Source: CAYVBN01 sp964538565
Lineage (GTDB): Bacteria > Pseudomonadota > Alphaproteobacteria > Rhizobiales > Xanthobacteraceae
NCBI GenBank assembly: GCA_964538565.1
Contig: CAZIGW010000085.1
Coordinates: 1-25,100, forward strand
Reading direction: 5' to 3'
Length of the DNA: 25,100 nt
The translations under genes and the position numbers were made by a program. The notes under the pieces are model-generated. The model was not told the origin of the DNA. It ran no database searches and saw only the letters and a program-made list of their open reading frames with translations. Shown in pieces: positions 23,334 through 25,100 of the stretch; within the stretch, counting starts at the first letter, position 1; the number at the start of each line of letters is the position of its first letter.

Positions 23334-24425
23334 TCAATCGCCCTCCAAAACGAACTTCAGCACGCGTTCGCGCGCCTCGTGGTCGGTGAACTGGCGCGGC
23401 GGGGACTTCATGAAGTAGCTCGAAGGCCCGAGCAGCGCTCCGCCGGTGCCGCGGTCGAGCGCCAGCTTGGCGCAGCGCACCGCATCGATGACGACGCCGG
23501 CCGAGTTCGGCGAATCCCAGACTTCGAGCTTGAGTTCGAGATTGAGCGGCACGCCGCCGAAAGTCGTGCCTTCAAGGCGGATGTAGGCCCACTTGCGATC
23601 GCTCAGCCAGGGAATGTGGTCGCTCGGACCGATGTGAAGAGTTCCATCCGGCAGCGGAACGTCGAGCTGGCTCGTGACCGACTGCGTCTTGGAGATTCTC
23701 TTCGACTCGAGGCGCTCGCGCTCGAGCATGTTCTTGAAATCGGAATTGCCGCCGAAATTGAGCTGATAGGTCCGGTCGAGCCGTACGCCGCGCTCGCAAA
23801 GGAGGTTGACGAGCGTACGATGAACGATGGTCGCGCCGACCTGGCTCTTGATGTCGTCGCCCACGAGCGGGAGGCCGCGCTTCTCGAACTTGCGGCGCCA
23901 GGACGAATCCGAGGCGATGAACACCGGGATGCAGTTGACGAAGGCGCAGCCGGCGTCGAGGGCGCGGTTGGCGTACCATTCCGTCGCCCGCTGCGATCCG
24001 ACCGGAAGATAGGAGACGAGCACGTCGGTGCGCGAATTGATCAGGCACTCGGTGACGTCCACGGCCGGACGGCCCGATTCCTCGATCTCGTCGCGCAGAT
24101 AGCGTCCGATTCCGTCGAGGGTCGGTCCGCGCTGGACCGTCACCCCGGTCTCCTTCACGTCGACGAAACGGAAGGTGTTGTTGGGCGGGGCGTAGATGGC
24201 CTCGGCGACATCGCGTCCGACCTTCTTGGCGTTGACGTCGAATGCCGAGGCGATTTCGACGTCGCTGACGTGGTAGCCGCCGAGATCGGCGTTCATCAGG
24301 CCCGGAACGGGCTCGTTGGCTCGCGCATCGCAGTAGTAGGACAAGCCCTGCACGAATGAGGAAGCGCAGTTTCCGACACCGACGATGCCGACGCGGACCT
24401 TGCTGGAGTGATGGGGTGCTTCCAT
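23334..24425 (-). CDS. ino1: myo-Inositol-1-phosphate synthase
   Basis: A 363-residue enzyme that converts glucose 6-phosphate to inositol 1-phosphate using NAD internally. The NAD site is GIVGVGNCASSF (13-24). Family signatures include MNADLGGYHVSDVEIASAFD, 'AIYAPPNNT' and QLNFGGNSDFKNMLE followed by SKRISKTQSV. The length fits the short actinobacterial/archaeal type rather than the ~500-residue eukaryotic form. ATG 24425 is the only plausible start, but no Shine-Dalgarno sequence precedes it; the predicted leader is only about 25-30 nt. It is first in unit I, 35 nt downstream of an exact EcfG promoter, so inositol supply appears to be the entry point of the pathway. Confidence 0.94.
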   Translation of the reverse strand: MEAPHHSSKVRVGIVGVGNCASSFVQGLSYYCDARANEPVPGLMNADLGGYHVSDVEIASAFDVNAKKVGRDVAEAIYAPPNNTFRFVDVKETGVTVQRGPTLDGIGRYLRDEIEESGRPAVDVTECLINSRTDVLVSYLPVGSQRATEWYANRALDAGCAFVNCIPVFIASDSSWRRKFEKRGLPLVGDDIKSQVGATIVHRTLVNLLCERGVRLDRTYQLNFGGNSDFKNMLERERLESKRISKTQSVTSQLDVPLPDGTLHIGPSDHIPWLSDRKWAYIRLEGTTFGGVPLNLELKLEVWDSPNSAGVVIDAVRCAKLALDRGTGGALLGPSSYFMKSPPRQFTDHEARERVLKFVLEGD

Positions 24426-24460
24426 GGCGGCGCCGACGCGGTTGAACCTGCAACCGGGCG

Positions 24461-24486
24461 AACGCGCGCCCCGCAACGTTTGTTCC
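24461..24486 (-). promoter_or_regulatory. EcfG general-stress promoter of unit I (ino1)
   Basis: Minus strand GGAAC (24486-24482), 17-nt spacer, CGTT (24464-24461): an exact consensus match 35 nt upstream of ATG 24425. The -35 region and 11 nt upstream of it (20 bp in all, 24478-24497) are identical to the unit II promoter at 13856-13875. Confidence 0.82.
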
Positions 24487-24543
24487 CGGATTCGTGAATG
24501 CCAGTCCCACCGGCGTGCAGATCGATCCGCGGGGGGAGGGATC

Positions 24544-24573
24544 AAGAAGAACAAGAAGAAGATGATGATGATG
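24544..24573. repeat. Purine-rich trinucleotide tract 1
   Basis: On the plus strand, AAG/AAC triplets followed by four ATG triplets; read in frame, KKNKKKMMMM. It is unlike the surrounding GC-rich sequence and is similar in composition to the tract at 24631. Confidence 0.7.
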
Positions 24574-24630
24574 CCTGACCTCCTGCGCGGGTGGCCGCGG
24601 GCGAAGGCGGGGCGATGGGGTCGAGCGAGC

Positions 24631-24665
24631 GAAGATGGAAGAAGATGAAGAAGATGATGATGAAG
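24631..24665. repeat. Purine-rich trinucleotide tract 2
   Basis: A 35-nt GAAGATGGAAG-type tract ending in ATG triplets; read in one frame, WKKMKKMMMK. It resembles tract 1 (24544-24573) in triplet content and order, about 60 nt away. Confidence 0.7.
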
Positions 24666-24839
24666 TCGAGGCCGGAGCCGGATCGGTCGCGCCGGACAAC
24701 GGGCCGGGCCTGTTCCGATGCGCCGCCCGGTTGTTGCTCCGGCAGGCGCGCGGAACGCTTGGCGCGGCGACCGCATTGGTAGGCAAACGGTTCGCCGCGG
24801 TGCGCCCGCGGTGGCGAGGCAAGGACCGGGAGATCGGAG

Positions 24840-25100
24840 ATGGCCGAAGGCAACGTGACGACCGACCACGAGAAGATACGCAAGTGGGCCGAGGAGCGCG
24901 GAGGGAAGCCCGCCACCGTGAAGAGAACGCAGTCGGATGGGGAACCCGGCGTTCTCCGTCTCGACTTCGAGCCCCGCGATGCCGCGCTCGAGCCGATCGA
25001 CTGGGAGTCGTTTTTAGACAAATTAGACAAGGAGGATCTCGCCGTCCTGTTCCAGGATCGGACCGAATCCGGGGGGGTGGGCCGGGTCCACAAGTTGAAC
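24840..25100 (+). CDS. Small hypothetical protein, N-terminal part (cut by window edge)
   Basis: 87 codons are visible and the frame is still open at the window edge. It starts at ATG 24840 with GGGAG (24828-24832) 7 nt upstream. The protein opens MAEGNVTTDHEKIRKWAEER and continues GGKPATVKRT, then an acidic middle with 'PGVLRLDFEPRD' and LEPIDWESFLDKLDKEDLAV, then LFQDRTESGG. It recalls a small, ~80-100-residue bacterial family of unknown function with a 'IrkWaeeRgGkPAtV' opening and a 'F.e.....lafLyqd' core. It is divergent from ino1. Function unknown. Confidence 0.75.
   Translation, partial: MAEGNVTTDHEKIRKWAEERGGKPATVKRTQSDGEPGVLRLDFEPRDAALEPIDWESFLDKLDKEDLAVLFQDRTESGGVGRVHKLN

Larger units (their letters stand above)
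24426..24839. other. Intergenic region between ino1 and a divergent small gene
   Basis: This 414-nt stretch contains the ino1 promoter (24461-24486) and two purine-rich low-complexity tracts (24544-24573 and 24631-24665). Short frames of up to ~74 codons cross it, but none has both a good ribosome-binding site and a recognisable protein. Otherwise nothing is supported. Confidence 0.6.

Noticed and set aside
22641..24359. Long plus-strand open frame of 572 codons
   Set aside because: Antisense to ino1 and the histidine phosphatase gene, both of which have full family motifs. No recognisable domain in the antisense product.
24424..24648. Short plus-strand frame encoding a Lys/Met-rich 74-residue peptide
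   Set aside because: Its start codon overlaps the ino1 start on the other strand, it has no ribosome-binding site, and the only feature is the low-complexity tract.
24752..24777. GGAAC-N17-CATT upstream of the small gene at 24840
   Set aside because: One mismatch at a key -10 base and an otherwise unremarkable context; kept only as a note.
1..25100. CRISPR arrays, tRNA or rRNA genes, transposases, integrases
   Set aside because: No spaced direct-repeat array, tRNA-like cloverleaf, rRNA segment or transposase/integrase motif was seen on either strand by eye.

Overview
The window reads as chromosomal DNA of a GC-rich alphaproteobacterium, probably Hyphomicrobiales (Rhizobiales). The support is GC- and codon-biased genes, ATGA-type gene overlaps, rhizobial-looking intergenic palindromes, and several exact matches to the EcfG general-stress promoter (GGAAC-N16/17-CGTT), a signature of Alphaproteobacteria. 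No rRNA, tRNA, CRISPR array, transposase or prophage gene is visible. Gene identities come from reading motifs, not from database searches.

Left flank (1-3414): the 3' end of a LysR-type regulator, a beta-propeller protein of glutamine-cyclotransferase type, a large protein with a C-terminal helix-turn-helix, and, divergently, a small hydrophobic protein and a DUF899 thioredoxin-like protein. An intergenic stretch with two related palindromic repeat units follows. Next come two coupled plus-strand oxidoreductase genes (3760-5741): an MDR dehydrogenase and a Gfo/Idh/MocA oxidoreductase.

Core locus (5811-24425): 18 genes, all on the minus strand and almost all overlapping by 4 nt or nearly abutting. 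Unit I starts with ino1 (myo-inositol-1-phosphate synthase). It continues with a histidine phosphatase, a CgeB-type glycosyltransferase, a sugar nucleotidyltransferase, a CmoB-like methyltransferase, a GH-A-type glycosidase whose barrel looks circularly permuted, a PIG-L deacetylase, a GT4 glycosyltransferase, a CelD/BcsL-type acyltransferase and a second methyltransferase. deoB (phosphopentomutase) follows after 58 nt. Unit II has two SDR epimerases, a GT4 glycosyltransferase and three CgeB-type glycosyltransferases. Unit III is a single UDP-glucuronate decarboxylase (UDP-xylose synthase) gene. Each of the three units has an exact EcfG-type promoter just upstream. Unit II has two in tandem, and deoB has a one-mismatch version.

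Taken together, the locus looks like a stress-induced pathway that makes inositol phosphate and activated sugars (including UDP-xylose), assembles them with six glycosyltransferases, and decorates or trims the product by deacetylation, acylation, methylation and glycoside hydrolysis. No flippase, polymerase, ABC transporter or membrane-anchored priming transferase is present. The product may therefore be a soluble oligosaccharide or inositol glycoside, or a glycolipid exported by genes elsewhere. Its structure is unknown; this is the part of the window most likely to be an undescribed system.

Right flank (24426-25100): an intergenic region with the ino1 promoter and two purine-rich low-complexity tracts, then the start of a small plus-strand gene cut by the window edge.
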